64,000 nt of DNA from positions 124,001 through 188,000 of the forward strand of contig JAIOJA010000016.1 of the NCBI GenBank assembly GCA_019912315.1. Reading direction: 5' to 3'. This DNA comes from Planctomycetota bacterium (GTDB lineage Bacteria > Planctomycetota > UBA8742 > UBA2392). This document shows, in pieces, positions 1 to 9,470 of this stretch. The stretch's first letter is position 1. The number at the start of each line of letters is the position of its first letter. The notes beneath the pieces are model-generated. The model had not been told where the DNA came from. It ran no database searches and was given only the letters and a program-made list of their open reading frames with translations. Position numbers and translations under genes: made by a program.

Positions 1-26
1 TTGGATTTGTTTTTGGTCTTGGGCAT
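1..26 (-). CDS. Possible 5' end of a gene running off the window
   Basis: On the minus strand an ATG at 26 opens a frame that reads MPKTKNKS and runs off the left edge. A purine-rich GAGAAG lies just upstream and could be a ribosome binding site. Only eight codons are visible, so the product is unknown. The Lys-rich start resembles that of many cytosolic proteins but is not diagnostic. Confidence 0.3.
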
Positions 27-370
27 GTCTTCTCGAAGCTAGTAGCGGCTAATCGAACCGGACTTTGTATCAAAAACCGGTGCACGGCGCGACGATTCCA
101 TAAGGGCGGAGCGGTCTGCGCAAGTATCTGTTTACGGGAGGGTTAGTGGTGCTTTCAACAACGGGGAAAAGCCGTCAGGAATCCCGCCCGCGCGAGTGGC
201 GCAGCGTATGCAGTACCACGAGCCGTGCGGGTTGCGCTCGGGACGATCGTGCTGTTTCCCGGCGCGCCGGCCTGGGTTGGAATGGTGACCCTCGGCCGTT
301 TGTCTGCGCGCCCGCCCCCGACAGCTTCTCCACACTGCGCCGCTGTCGCGAGGGCTAGTACACTCCCGGC
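27..370. other. Intergenic region without a convincing gene
   Basis: No frame here shows a recognisable domain. The frames that cross it extend into the AddB-like gene in the wrong phase. It should hold the divergent promoters for the leftward gene at 26 and the AddB-like gene at 371. Confidence 0.5.
359..364 (+). promoter_or_regulatory. Candidate -10 element (TACACT), leaderless start
   Basis: TACACT is followed by six bases (cccggc) and then the ATG of the AddB-like gene. That places the expected transcription start at or next to the A of the start codon. No Shine-Dalgarno sequence precedes this gene, which agrees with a leaderless message. Confidence 0.4.
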
Positions 371-3300
371 ATGGGGATTGAGCTGCTGCGAGTTCCGCTT
401 GAGGCTGACGTCTCGGGCTTCGTTGCCGCGCTGCTGCGCGACGCCGCAAGGGCAAGCGCGCCGTTTGCGCCGGCCCCCGTCATCTACATGGGTGCCAATG
501 AGCGCCGCGCGCGAGCCATCAGCCGCGCGGCCGGCGAGCAATACCCGGAGGGCACGCCGGACCGCGTCGCGCGCGAACTGCTGAGGCTGACGGCGCCGAC
601 GCTGGTCCTGCGCGGCGAGGTTGAGCGGGACTTCGATTTCTTCGGCGCGCTCGCCGCCACCCTGGATGAGTTGGGAGAAAAACGCCGCCCGGGGCGCGCA
701 CTCGTTGACGAGCTGCTGATCGCCTGGAAGCGCCTGGCGCAGGCTGTCCCACCCAACCAACGGGGCGATCTCGGCTGGCTGTCCCAGCTGGGGCGACGCG
801 GCGAATTGCTTGGCGGCGTCGTGCGCCGCTACCTCGAGCGCCTGAAACAGACCGGGCAGTATGACCCGGAAGACGCCCCTTGGCTGGCCGCGACGCACTG
901 CGATGCACGGCCGAAACTCGTGGTCGCCGACGACCTTGACCGCATCACCCCTGCCCGCGAGGCCTTCCTGCGCGCGCTTGCGGACAGGGCCGAGCGCACC
1001 CTGATTATCCTGCGCGGCAACCGCGAGGCGCTGCCCTTTCTCGCGGATGCTCACGAAGTTTCCCAGCAGCTGATGTTCGCCACGGAGGGCAGCGTCGTCA
1101 GCGAGCGGGAGTGGCCCGTGCGCCCGCTGGGCCATGCCTGCCGCGTGTGGCTTGGCGACGAGCCCCTCACCGCGCCGATCGCGCTGTTGCGCCCGCCGAC
1201 TCGGGGGGCCGAAGTACGCGAGGCCGCCCGGCTGATCAAGCGCGCGTACGCGGAAGGCATCGCCCCCGGGGATATCTGCGTGGCAATGCCGTCGCCGGGC
1301 GCCTACCGCGAACTGATTGAAGAGACCTTCACGGCATCCGGCATTCCGTACGACGCGCCGTTTGAGCTGCCCCTGGACGAAACGGCACCCGTGGCGGCGC
1401 TGCTGGATCTGCTGCGCACCGCCCGCAACGGACTGGAACGCAACGAGTTGCTGGACGCCCTGGCCTCGCCGTTTCTGCCGTTTGAAGCCTCCGACGAAGA
1501 CGCGCGCCTGCGGATACACGGGAGCCTCGATGCAGTCACGCGCGATGTGTATGTCGTGGGAGGGCGTGATGTCCGCCGGGACTGGCTGGACAAGCTTGAG
1601 GCCGCCGCGCACCCCGAGCGCGACGTGATTCTTGAGCCCGCACGGCACATCCTGCAATTGCTGGCGCCCTTCACAAAACGCCAGGCGCGCGCCGTGAGTT
1701 TTTTCGAGGCCCTGGAAACGCTGCTGGGGGCGTGCGGCGCCCCGCGCGTCGCGAAGGCGGACAGCCGCGCCGGCGCCGCCAACGCTTCTCTGCACGCCGG
1801 CGCACTTCACGCGTTCACCGGGCTGCTGCATGAAATGCGCGAGGAATTCCGGCGCATTGGAAACCCGGACATGCCGGTCGGCGAGTTGTCGCGTGCCCTG
1901 CTTGAGCAGGCGCGCGCGCGCAGTGTCCGCCCGCCGGAAGGGGACGCGCCCCGTGTGCGCGTGCTGGGTCTGCGCGAGCTGCGCGGCATGTCGATCCGGC
2001 ATCTGGTGGTGCTGGGGCTCACGGATCGTGACCTGCCGCTTGCGGCGCAGGAGACACTGTTTCTGCCTGCGGCGCATGAGGAAGCACTTGCGGGCGTGCT
2101 GGGCGCGCGCGTGGCGCGGGAACTCTGCGCGCCGATCGATGTAGCCGCACAGGGCGATTACCTGTTCGCCCACATGCTGCTGTGCGCGGGCGACGCCCTT
2201 ACCCTGATGCTTCCCGCCGCCGAAAGCGACACCCCGTTCGTGCCCGCAACGCCATTCGCGCGCCTGCTGCGCTGCATGGCGCAAAACAAGCTGGAGGGCA
2301 TTCCTGCGTCTGCGCACGGCGAGCTGCCGACCTCGCCCGGTGATCTGGCTGCCCGGGCGGGCGCCCTGTTGACCAAGGCGGAGCGCGACGGCAGCAAGCG
2401 CGAACAGGCACTGGCCCTGTCACCCGCGTTGCGTGTCGGGCTGCACGGGCGCTGCATGGAACTCGCGCGCACGGACATGGCGAGCCCCCCCCACCAGTAC
2501 GAGGGCATCGTGGGGCGGCACGCCGAGCTTGCGGCGAAGTTCGCCAGTGACGCCGCCGAGCCCTACCTGTTTTCGCCCAGTCAGATCGACAGCTACGCCG
2601 AATGCCCCATGCGCTTCTGGGGGCGCTACATCCTCGGCGTGAAGGCGCCGGAAGACCCCACCTTGGACACCAAACCCTCCGCCGTGGGCACTCTGCTGCA
2701 CGAAGTCTTCGAGCGCTGGGTGCTGTTGCTGCGTCAAGAGGCCGGACAGCCCGATGTTCTGGCCGACGCGACAGCACGCGGGGCCTTGAAGCTGTCCGAT
2801 GCAGGCGGGCGCGACGTCGGGCTGCGGCTGATCGCCCAGGCGTTCGAATACGCCTGTCAGAAGAACCCGAGCGAGGGCCCTTTCTGGGAAGGCGTGAAGC
2901 AGCTTGTGGCGGCCGGCCTGCCGGGGCGCCCCGACGACGGGCTGGGCGAGGGGCTGCTGGTGCGCTTTGTCGATCATGAACTGGCGCGCAACGCCGAGGG
3001 CTGGGGCATTCGCTTCGTGGAATTCGACTTCGGCAAGGGCAACGAGCCAAGGCCCGACCGCCCGGATACGGTGGCCGCCGCCATCGACCTGGAGACGCCG
3101 GAAGGCAGGTTGCGGCTGATGGGCAGTGTCGACCGCGTCGACGAAGGGCCCGACGGACTGGAAATCATCGACTACAAAACCGGGCGCGCCAAGACCACCG
3201 GCGACGTCCGTGACGGCAAGGCGTTTCAGCTTCCGACCTATCTGGCCGCAATCTCGCAGCTTGCAGGCACGCCGCCCCGCGGCATGAAGTACTTCCGTGT

Positions 3301-3598
3301 TCCGCCCGAAGGGGCGATTGAAGTTGTTGACGTGACTGTCGCGAACCGCAAGCCGGCCTACGACGTGGACGAGCTGGTTTCGACCCGGCTGCCCGAGCGC
3401 CTGCAGCGAATTGTCAACGCCCTGCGCCACGGCGTGTTCCTGCACACGCCATTCGCCCGCCTGACAGACGCCTGCAAATACTGCGACTACGCGGCCGCCT
3501 GCGCCCGGCGCGAAGACGTGATTTCCGAGCGCCAGACGCGCATGGCTGAAGCCGAAACTCCCGAAGTGCCGCACGTATACCTGCCGGAGGCAAAATGA
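371..3598 (+). CDS. addB: AddB-like helicase-nuclease subunit (PD-(D/E)XK, Fe-S)
   Basis: This 1075-residue protein is the probable B subunit of an AddAB-type double-strand-break resection complex. It trims DNA ends for recombinational repair in the cytoplasm. The C-terminal third is a RecB-family nuclease domain with SYAECPMRFWG near residue 745, D921 in GSVDRVD and the catalytic D934-Y-K936. C745 together with C1035, C1038 and C1044 (CX2CX5C) forms the four-cysteine iron-sulfur arrangement typical of AddB. The N-terminal and middle parts follow the UvrD/AddB fold, but I see no GxGKT Walker A near the start, so helicase activity probably rests on AddA. The stop overlaps the AddA start in ATGA, implying translational coupling and equal stoichiometry. 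It could equally be labelled an AdnA/RecB-like nuclease; the family is secure, the exact subtype less so. Confidence 0.85.
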   Translation: MGIELLRVPLEADVSGFVAALLRDAARASAPFAPAPVIYMGANERRARAISRAAGEQYPEGTPDRVARELLRLTAPTLVLRGEVERDFDFFGALAATLDELGEKRRPGRALVDELLIAWKRLAQAVPPNQRGDLGWLSQLGRRGELLGGVVRRYLERLKQTGQYDPEDAPWLAATHCDARPKLVVADDLDRITPAREAFLRALADRAERTLIILRGNREALPFLADAHEVSQQLMFATEGSVVSEREWPVRPLGHACRVWLGDEPLTAPIALLRPPTRGAEVREAARLIKRAYAEGIAPGDICVAMPSPGAYRELIEETFTASGIPYDAPFELPLDETAPVAALLDLLRTARNGLERNELLDALASPFLPFEASDEDARLRIHGSLDAVTRDVYVVGGRDVRRDWLDKLEAAAHPERDVILEPARHILQLLAPFTKRQARAVSFFEALETLLGACGAPRVAKADSRAGAANASLHAGALHAFTGLLHEMREEFRRIGNPDMPVGELSRALLEQARARSVRPPEGDAPRVRVLGLRELRGMSIRHLVVLGLTDRDLPLAAQETLFLPAAHEEALAGVLGARVARELCAPIDVAAQGDYLFAHMLLCAGDALTLMLPAAESDTPFVPATPFARLLRCMAQNKLEGIPASAHGELPTSPGDLAARAGALLTKAERDGSKREQALALSPALRVGLHGRCMELARTDMASPPHQYEGIVGRHAELAAKFASDAAEPYLFSPSQIDSYAECPMRFWGRYILGVKAPEDPTLDTKPSAVGTLLHEVFERWVLLLRQEAGQPDVLADATARGALKLSDAGGRDVGLRLIAQAFEYACQKNPSEGPFWEGVKQLVAAGLPGRPDDGLGEGLLVRFVDHELARNAEGWGIRFVEFDFGKGNEPRPDRPDTVAAAIDLETPEGRLRLMGSVDRVDEGPDGLEIIDYKTGRAKTTGDVRDGKAFQLPTYLAAISQLAGTPPRGMKYFRVPPEGAIEVVDVTVANRKPAYDVDELVSTRLPERLQRIVNALRHGVFLHTPFARLTDACKYCDYAAACARREDVISERQTRMAEAETPEVPHVYLPEAK

Positions 3599-6500
3599 AG
3601 CCGCCCCTGGCTACCGAAGGACTGAACGACGGGCAGCGCGCGGCGCTTAACCTGACGCGCGACATGCTGGTCAGCGCCGGCGCCGGCGCCGGCAAAACGC
3701 AGGTGCTGGGGCTGCGCTATCTCGCTATCGTTGAAGAAGGGCTGGCGAATGTGCCGGACATTGTGGCCTTCACCTTCACGGACAAGGCCGCCGCCGAAAT
3801 GCGCGAGCGCGTGCAGGGCCTGCTGCTGGCCCGCATCGAAGAGGCGCGGGGCGACAAGCCTCGCCTTGCGCGTCTGAAGCAGGCCCAGTCCGAGTTCGCC
3901 CGCAACCGCATCAGCACGGTGCACGGTTTCTGTCATCGCCTGCTGCGGGATTACTCCTGGGAGGCCGGGCTTGAGCCCCGCGCGCCGATACTGGACGAGC
4001 GCGCGCAATCACTGGCGAGAGAGCGCGCGATCCGCCGCGTGCTGCTGCAATCCAATGCCGCCGAACAGCCGGCGCTGTCAGCTGCTCTCGTGCGCCTTGG
4101 CACGGTGACGCGCCTGTTTACGCTGACGGAATCACTGACCCGCATGTTGCGCGAGCGCGCGTTCGCGAAACCGCCGCTGCACCGCGCAGCCGAGCTGTGG
4201 GCCAACCCCGACGCCGAAGTCGCCCGCCGCCGCGAGTTGTACGAGGCAATGCTGCACGAGCATCTGGCCGCGACGTACGCCGCTGTCAGCAGCATCGACC
4301 GCGGCAGCGCGGGGGGTGCCCGGGCCGGCGACAAGCTGCGGGAGCTGGTGGAATCGCTGCAGGCTGCGTCCACCGCAGGGGACGCGCGGGCGCTGCGCGA
4401 GCTGCTTCTGAAGAAGGACGGCGACCCGCGCGCTCCGGGCGGTGCAAAGGGGAACTGGAAGCACGACCTCGACGCGCTTGATCGCGTGCGCGCGCAGGTA
4501 CTTGCAGCGGCTGCCGCGCTGGCGCCGGCCGCCGAAGTGCTGGACTTTCCATTCGACGAGGCCTTTGAGCGCCGTGTAGGGCGCGTCGCCGGCGACCTTG
4601 CCATCGTGTTCGACGCGGTCTGCGAGGCCTATGAAGAGGAATGCGCGGGCGGACTGGATTTTCTGGACCTGGAGCTCAAGGCCCTGGACTTGCTGCGCGG
4701 AGACGAGGGCGTTCGCCGGGATACGATTCGGGCCGCGAAGTATCTGCTGGTGGACGAGTACCAGGACACCAACCCGACGCAGGGCGAATTGTTTTCACTG
4801 ATCACCGATGACAGCGACAACCCCGGGCGCTTCTTCGCCGTCGGCGACGCCAAGCAGTCAATTTACGCCTTTCGTGGCAGCGACGTGCGCGTGTTCAACC
4901 GCGCGCTGGACTGGATTCCGAGGCGCAACACAAAGTCGGGCGTGGCCGCGAAACCGCTGTCGCCCGCGTGGGGGTTGACCTGTCAAGATACACCGGAGCG
5001 CCGCGCGGGGATTATCAGACTCGAGCACAACTACCGCACCGTCAGCCCTGTGCTGGATCTCGGCAACCGGATCTTCCGGAACATCTTCCACCGCGCCGAC
5101 TATCGGGATTTCGACGCACGCCCCCAGGACATGATCGCCGGAAAACAGTCGCCGGGTGCAACCGGCCATTCACCCGTCGAGTTCCATGTTCTGCCAGACG
5201 TAAACGCCTACGAAGAGGCCGAGTACGTCGCCCGGCAGGCGCGGCGATTGCGTGACAAGCAGGTGCCCCTCTCGAACATCACGATTCTGGTGCGCCGGAG
5301 CACGCGCAACGCGTTGTACCGGAACGCCTTCGCGCGACATGATCTGCCGCTGCTCGTCGTGGGTGAGGGCGGGCTGTTCCACACCCAGGAGGCCCTGGAC
5401 TGCGTGAACCTGCTGCGCGCCCTCGCGAACCCGGGCGACAACGTCGCCGTGCTTGGCGTGCTGCGTTCGCCTTTGGCCGGGCTGTCAGACGTCTTCCTTA
5501 CCGAACTTGCCCTGGGCAGCAACCGCAACGAACCTTTGCTCAAGCGCCTTGAGGACTGGGCGGCCAGACCGGCGCACGCGGACACATTCCTGCAACGCTT
5601 TCAACAACTGCGCCGGCGTGCCGGACGGGACGCGCCTTCGTTACTGCTGGGCGACGCCCTGTCCGGATTCGGCTATCTGCTTGCGGTCGGCAGCAGCCCC
5701 GACGCCGAGCAACGCATGGCCAACGTCGCGCGAATGCTTGAACTGGTGCGAGCCATGCAGCATGAGCTGCCCTCACTCGCGCCGCTGGTGCGTGAGTTGC
5801 GCGACCGCATCGACCGCGAAGAGGATGAAACCCAGGGCGTGCCCGACAGCACCGTTGAGGGCGTGCGCCTGATGACGATTCACAAAGCCAAGGGCCTGGA
5901 GTTTCCGATCGTGATTCTGCCGGACCTTGGCGCCAGCATCTCCGGCGGTGGGCGCGGCCTGGTGCGCGAGTTGCCTGAGGAGCCGGGCGAGCCCCTGGGC
6001 TTCTACCTGCGCAGTCTCGACGACGACGACCGGGGCGATTTCCGAAGCGACTTCGTGGCCTGGCGCGCGAAGCTCGCGGCCAGGGAACGCGGGCTCACCG
6101 AGGAAAAGCGCGCCCTGTATGTGGCCTGGACTCGCGCCGCCGAGCGCATCCTGCTGGTCGGCAGCCTGAAGCCGGGCAAGCCCTTCGACAAAGACGTCTG
6201 GGGGCATCAACTGCTGCGCGCCATGGGCATCCGCGACTGGAACGCCGACTGCGAACACGAGTGCGTGCAGATGGTCTGGCCGGACGAAGTGGAGCCGAGC
6301 GAAGCCGCGCCACACACGATGCACATCGACTCCGCCCGCGCCGCGTTGTCCGCGGGATCATTGCCGCTGCCCGCGTCGATTGACGATTCACTTGTAGCGC
6401 CCCTGCCGGGTCCCGCCGGCCGCGCGACAGCCGCCGATCCGGAGGCGGTCGAGTTCGGCACGCTTGTGCATGCCGCCATGGAAGATCACCTGCGCGGGCT

Positions 6501-6882
6501 GGAAATCGGGCTTGCCAACGCGCGCGTTGCCGGCCATGTAAGCCGCGCCAGGGAGGCGCTTGCGACTCTTGGCCGGGCGAAGCACACGCATCCCGAGTTC
6601 GGCATCATGACGCCAGATGGCCCGCGCCGCCTGGACCTGCTGCGCGAGCTGGACGGCGACGCGTTCGAAATCATCGACTACAAAACCGACGCCGTAACAA
6701 CCGACCTCGCGCAACACGCGGAACTCGCGCACGGCGATCAACTGCGCGCCTACGCAAGCGCGTTGACCGGCTACCTCGCGCTGCGCGATCGCAAGCCTGC
6801 CCGTATTCGGCTTCTTGTGTGTTTCACCGCGCCGGATGACTTGCGCCCCGGCGAGCGACTGGTTGAAATCACGCCCAAATGA
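3595..6882 (+). CDS. addA: AddA-like UvrD/Rep helicase-nuclease
   Basis: This 1095-residue SF1 helicase fused to a nuclease is the motor partner of the upstream AddB-like protein. Walker A is AGAGAGKT at 28-35. Walker B and motif II are LLVDEYQDT with D387 and E388, followed by the GDAKQSIYAFRG motif III. Motif VI-type sequence (LYVAWTRAAERILLVG) lies near residue 840. The C-terminal RecB-like nuclease has EIIDYKTD with D1028 and K1030, so both active centres look intact. The start is set by GGAGG at 3586-3590 and the ATGA overlap with addB. The gene in turn overlaps the MATE gene by four bases. UvrD-like proteins with this C-terminal nuclease are normally partners of AddB, which is exactly what lies upstream. 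Confidence 0.88.
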   Translation: MKPPLATEGLNDGQRAALNLTRDMLVSAGAGAGKTQVLGLRYLAIVEEGLANVPDIVAFTFTDKAAAEMRERVQGLLLARIEEARGDKPRLARLKQAQSEFARNRISTVHGFCHRLLRDYSWEAGLEPRAPILDERAQSLARERAIRRVLLQSNAAEQPALSAALVRLGTVTRLFTLTESLTRMLRERAFAKPPLHRAAELWANPDAEVARRRELYEAMLHEHLAATYAAVSSIDRGSAGGARAGDKLRELVESLQAASTAGDARALRELLLKKDGDPRAPGGAKGNWKHDLDALDRVRAQVLAAAAALAPAAEVLDFPFDEAFERRVGRVAGDLAIVFDAVCEAYEEECAGGLDFLDLELKALDLLRGDEGVRRDTIRAAKYLLVDEYQDTNPTQGELFSLITDDSDNPGRFFAVGDAKQSIYAFRGSDVRVFNRALDWIPRRNTKSGVAAKPLSPAWGLTCQDTPERRAGIIRLEHNYRTVSPVLDLGNRIFRNIFHRADYRDFDARPQDMIAGKQSPGATGHSPVEFHVLPDVNAYEEAEYVARQARRLRDKQVPLSNITILVRRSTRNALYRNAFARHDLPLLVVGEGGLFHTQEALDCVNLLRALANPGDNVAVLGVLRSPLAGLSDVFLTELALGSNRNEPLLKRLEDWAARPAHADTFLQRFQQLRRRAGRDAPSLLLGDALSGFGYLLAVGSSPDAEQRMANVARMLELVRAMQHELPSLAPLVRELRDRIDREEDETQGVPDSTVEGVRLMTIHKAKGLEFPIVILPDLGASISGGGRGLVRELPEEPGEPLGFYLRSLDDDDRGDFRSDFVAWRAKLAARERGLTEEKRALYVAWTRAAERILLVGSLKPGKPFDKDVWGHQLLRAMGIRDWNADCEHECVQMVWPDEVEPSEAAPHTMHIDSARAALSAGSLPLPASIDDSLVAPLPGPAGRATAADPEAVEFGTLVHAAMEDHLRGLEIGLANARVAGHVSRAREALATLGRAKHTHPEFGIMTPDGPRRLDLLRELDGDAFEIIDYKTDAVTTDLAQHAELAHGDQLRAYASALTGYLALRDRKPARIRLLVCFTAPDDLRPGERLVEITPK

Positions 6883-8354
6883 GCTGGCACTTAACAGACT
6901 CCCGCCTGGCGCGGAACGTGCTCTTCTTCGGGCTGCCGCTCGTGCTGGGGCTGGCCGCCCACGCCGTGTTCAACCTGGTGGACACGCTGCTGGTGGGCCA
7001 GCTTGGCGGCATGGACGGCGCGCGGGCAATCAGCGTGACCGGGCTCTGCGACCCGATTACCACTTTCCAGACCATCCTGTTCAACGGCCCCATCGCCGGT
7101 GCAGGCGTGCTGCTGGCTCGCCGGGCGGGGGCGCACGACGAAGAAGGATTGCGCCGGATAGCTCTCCGCGCCGCAGGTTTCGTGATCGCGCTGTCCGTCG
7201 GCATGGCGATTCCCGGGCTGATCTGGGCCGAGGAAATCGCCATTGCCATGGGGGCGCAGCGCGGCTGGCAGGTTGAGCTGTGCGAAGAATACCTGCGCAT
7301 CATGCTCGGCGGCGGCATCACGGCCGGCATGTTCCTGTACCTGACGACCGTTGAGCGGTCACTCGGGCGCACGGGAATTTTCCTGACCTTCTTCATGCTC
7401 AGCAACATTCTCAACGCGGTCTTCGGCGTGTTCCTGATTTACGGCGACGGGGCCTACCCGTCTTTCATCCCCACGTTCATGGAGCGCATGGGGCAGGGCA
7501 TGGGCATCCCGCGCATGGGCGTGATCGGCAGCGCCTGGTCAACCGTGGGGGCACGGGCCGTCGCAGGAATTCTCTGTCTCGGCTATGGCCTGTATCGGGG
7601 GCATCTACGCGGCAAGGTTCGCTGGCTGATCCCGCAGGGCAAGTCCGTCGTTGAATTGATGCGCATCGGCATGTGGAACAACGGGCAGGTGGCCGCTCGC
7701 GGAATTGCCGGCGGCATCATGATCCGCACGATTCAGGAAGCGGGCGGCGGCAACCCCAACGTGGTCGGCGGCGTGTTTGTTGGGCTGAAGGTCGAGCTGA
7801 TGCTGATCCTGATGGCCTTCGGCTGGGGCGCGGCGGCCCAGACGCTTGTCGCGACAAGTCTGGGCGGCGGCAAGCTGAAACGCGCGGCGCAGGAAGAACG
7901 CATGACGGTCCTGTTCTCCGTACTGCTGGGTCTGGCGCTGACGATCCCGCTGTTTGTATTTGTCGAGGAAGTCGCGGCCCTGTTCAACCCGGAGCCGCAG
8001 CTTGTGCAGTGGTCGAAGATTTACATGCAGATCATGGCAGTCGGATTTGTGGCCATGCCCGTCAACGTGGTGATCAGCCAGGTCATGATCGCGCGCGACA
8101 ACCTGAAAACGCCGGTGATCACCGATTCCATCGTGCTGCTCGGCATCATGTCACCCGCCATGATCATTGCCGCGCTCGCGGGCGCGGGCGTGAAGGTCAT
8201 CATCATCATCAACGTGGTGGTGAACGTCGGACTGTCGATAATCTACGTGGTGATCAGGCTACGCCGCGGCCATCATCATGACGCAACCGGCCATCATCAG
8301 AAACAGGAACGCGGCGATCCCGACAGCGACCCACAGCAGAGTGTTCGAGCCTGA
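6879..8354 (+). CDS. MATE family multidrug/cation efflux transporter
   Basis: This 491-residue inner-membrane protein has the repeated hydrophobic segments of the MATE family. The early signature runs from FGLPLVLGLAAHAVFNLVDTL into the LLVGQLGG region. It should export drugs or organic cations in exchange for Na+ or H+; the substrate cannot be read from sequence. The ATGA overlap with addA places it at the end of that operon. The last 30 residues are hydrophilic and His-rich (RRGHHHDATGHHQK). They are encoded opposite the 3' end of the convergent kinase gene, a 96-base antisense overlap. No transmembrane role is expected for this tail, and it may simply reflect loss of an earlier stop. Confidence 0.85.
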   Translation: MSWHLTDSRLARNVLFFGLPLVLGLAAHAVFNLVDTLLVGQLGGMDGARAISVTGLCDPITTFQTILFNGPIAGAGVLLARRAGAHDEEGLRRIALRAAGFVIALSVGMAIPGLIWAEEIAIAMGAQRGWQVELCEEYLRIMLGGGITAGMFLYLTTVERSLGRTGIFLTFFMLSNILNAVFGVFLIYGDGAYPSFIPTFMERMGQGMGIPRMGVIGSAWSTVGARAVAGILCLGYGLYRGHLRGKVRWLIPQGKSVVELMRIGMWNNGQVAARGIAGGIMIRTIQEAGGGNPNVVGGVFVGLKVELMLILMAFGWGAAAQTLVATSLGGGKLKRAAQEERMTVLFSVLLGLALTIPLFVFVEEVAALFNPEPQLVQWSKIYMQIMAVGFVAMPVNVVISQVMIARDNLKTPVITDSIVLLGIMSPAMIIAALAGAGVKVIIIINVVVNVGLSIIYVVIRLRRGHHHDATGHHQKQERGDPDSDPQQSVRA

Positions 8355-9443
8355 ACTGCTGCCCTGAAACTGCCCCGCATGGGAAGGGTGCGGCGACTGG
8401 CTGTGCCCGGGCGCCTGCGTCCATTGCGGCGCCTGACTGGGAGGCGGTGGCGTCGGCGCGGCCGGCACGTATTGCGACATGCTGCCGTGGTCCAGCAGGT
8501 CTTCCAGTGAGCTGAGGCGCGAGCCGCCGGTAATCTGCGCAAGCTGGTCGCGCACGGCCTCGGCGGTCGGGCGCAGGCTCGGGTCACGCGCGGTCATGCT
8601 GATCAACAGGTAGACGGCGGCGTCGGGCACGTGTCCGAATTTCTCGCGGTCGTAGGGCACGTCCTTGTTCACGTGCTGCACGGCGATGCTGACCGGCGTC
8701 GTGCCGGAGTAAGGCGGCGCACCGGTGATCAGATTGTAGGCCGTCACGCCAAGGCTGTAGATGTCGCTGCGCTGGTCGAGCTCCGCTCCGTTGGACTGTT
8801 CGGGGCTCATGTAGTGGGCCGTGCCGATCGCAGCGCCGGGCATGGTCAGCTCGGTTGTCTGCTCTACCGCACGTGCAAGCCCGAAGTCGCCCAGCTTCAC
8901 GCGCCCGTCCTTGCTGATGAAAATGTTGTGCGGCTTGATGTCGCGATGGACGATTCCCTGCGCGTGCGCATGGGCGAGCCCGTCCGCGACCTGCGAAATC
9001 ACTTTGAGCGCCGACTGTCCCTTCAAGGGGCCGTGCTTTTTCAGCAACGCCGACAGGTCCGTGCCGTCGACGAATTCCATCACAATGTAGGGCGTGCCGT
9101 CCTGCTCATTGACGTCGAGCACGCGCACGATGTTCGGGTGGTCAAGTTTCGCGGCCGTGCGGGCCTCGCGCAGAAAGCGCTGGCGACCGCTGCCGTCGGC
9201 GGCCAGGGCGGCGCTCATGGTCTTGACGGCCACGGGCACGTCCAGCCCCAGGTGCTGGCCCTTGTAGACCTTGCCCATGCCGCCGCGGCCGAGTTCACGC
9301 GAGATGTGAACCTGGCCGAATTTGATGTCGAGCAGCGGCTCGTCAGGCTTGGCCTCGTGGGACGACTGCGAATCACTGCCAAGCTCAAGCAGGGTCTGCT
9401 CGTCCATTGGCTTGAAAGCGTCTTGATCGTCCTCTTGCGGCAT
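8259..9443 (-). CDS. Membrane-anchored Ser/Thr protein kinase (Hanks type)
   Basis: This 394-residue protein has an N-terminal cytoplasmic kinase domain (about 47-310). Visible elements are the glycine loop GRGGMGKV at 52-59, invariant K74, HRDIKPHN at 167-174 with D168, DFG at 186-188 and SPE at 213-215 in place of APE. All catalytic residues are present. A Pro/Gln/His-rich linker (about 327-365) leads to one hydrophobic helix at 369-390 at the extreme C terminus. The protein therefore seems tail-anchored with no extracytoplasmic sensor. The start is ATG with GAGG upstream, and only 27 bp separate it from the divergent epimerase gene. Its 3' end overlaps the MATE gene in antisense. The substrate is unknown. 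Confidence 0.88.
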   Translation of the reverse strand: MPQEDDQDAFKPMDEQTLLELGSDSQSSHEAKPDEPLLDIKFGQVHISRELGRGGMGKVYKGQHLGLDVPVAVKTMSAALAADGSGRQRFLREARTAAKLDHPNIVRVLDVNEQDGTPYIVMEFVDGTDLSALLKKHGPLKGQSALKVISQVADGLAHAHAQGIVHRDIKPHNIFISKDGRVKLGDFGLARAVEQTTELTMPGAAIGTAHYMSPEQSNGAELDQRSDIYSLGVTAYNLITGAPPYSGTTPVSIAVQHVNKDVPYDREKFGHVPDAAVYLLISMTARDPSLRPTAEAVRDQLAQITGGSRLSSLEDLLDHGSMSQYVPAAPTPPPPSQAPQWTQAPGHSQSPHPSHAGQFQGSSSGSNTLLWVAVGIAAFLFLMMAGCVMMMAAA

Positions 9444-9470
9444 TGGCTGATTGTCCTCTTACTGGTGGTT

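Noticed and set aside
155-2317. 720-codon open frame on the minus strand opposite addB
   Set aside because: It shows Arg/Gln/His-rich composition with no domain and mirrors the codon structure of the AddB-like gene; GC-rich shadow frame.
2420-3574. 384-codon minus-strand frame opposite addB
   Set aside because: No family resemblance and completely overlaps a well-supported gene.
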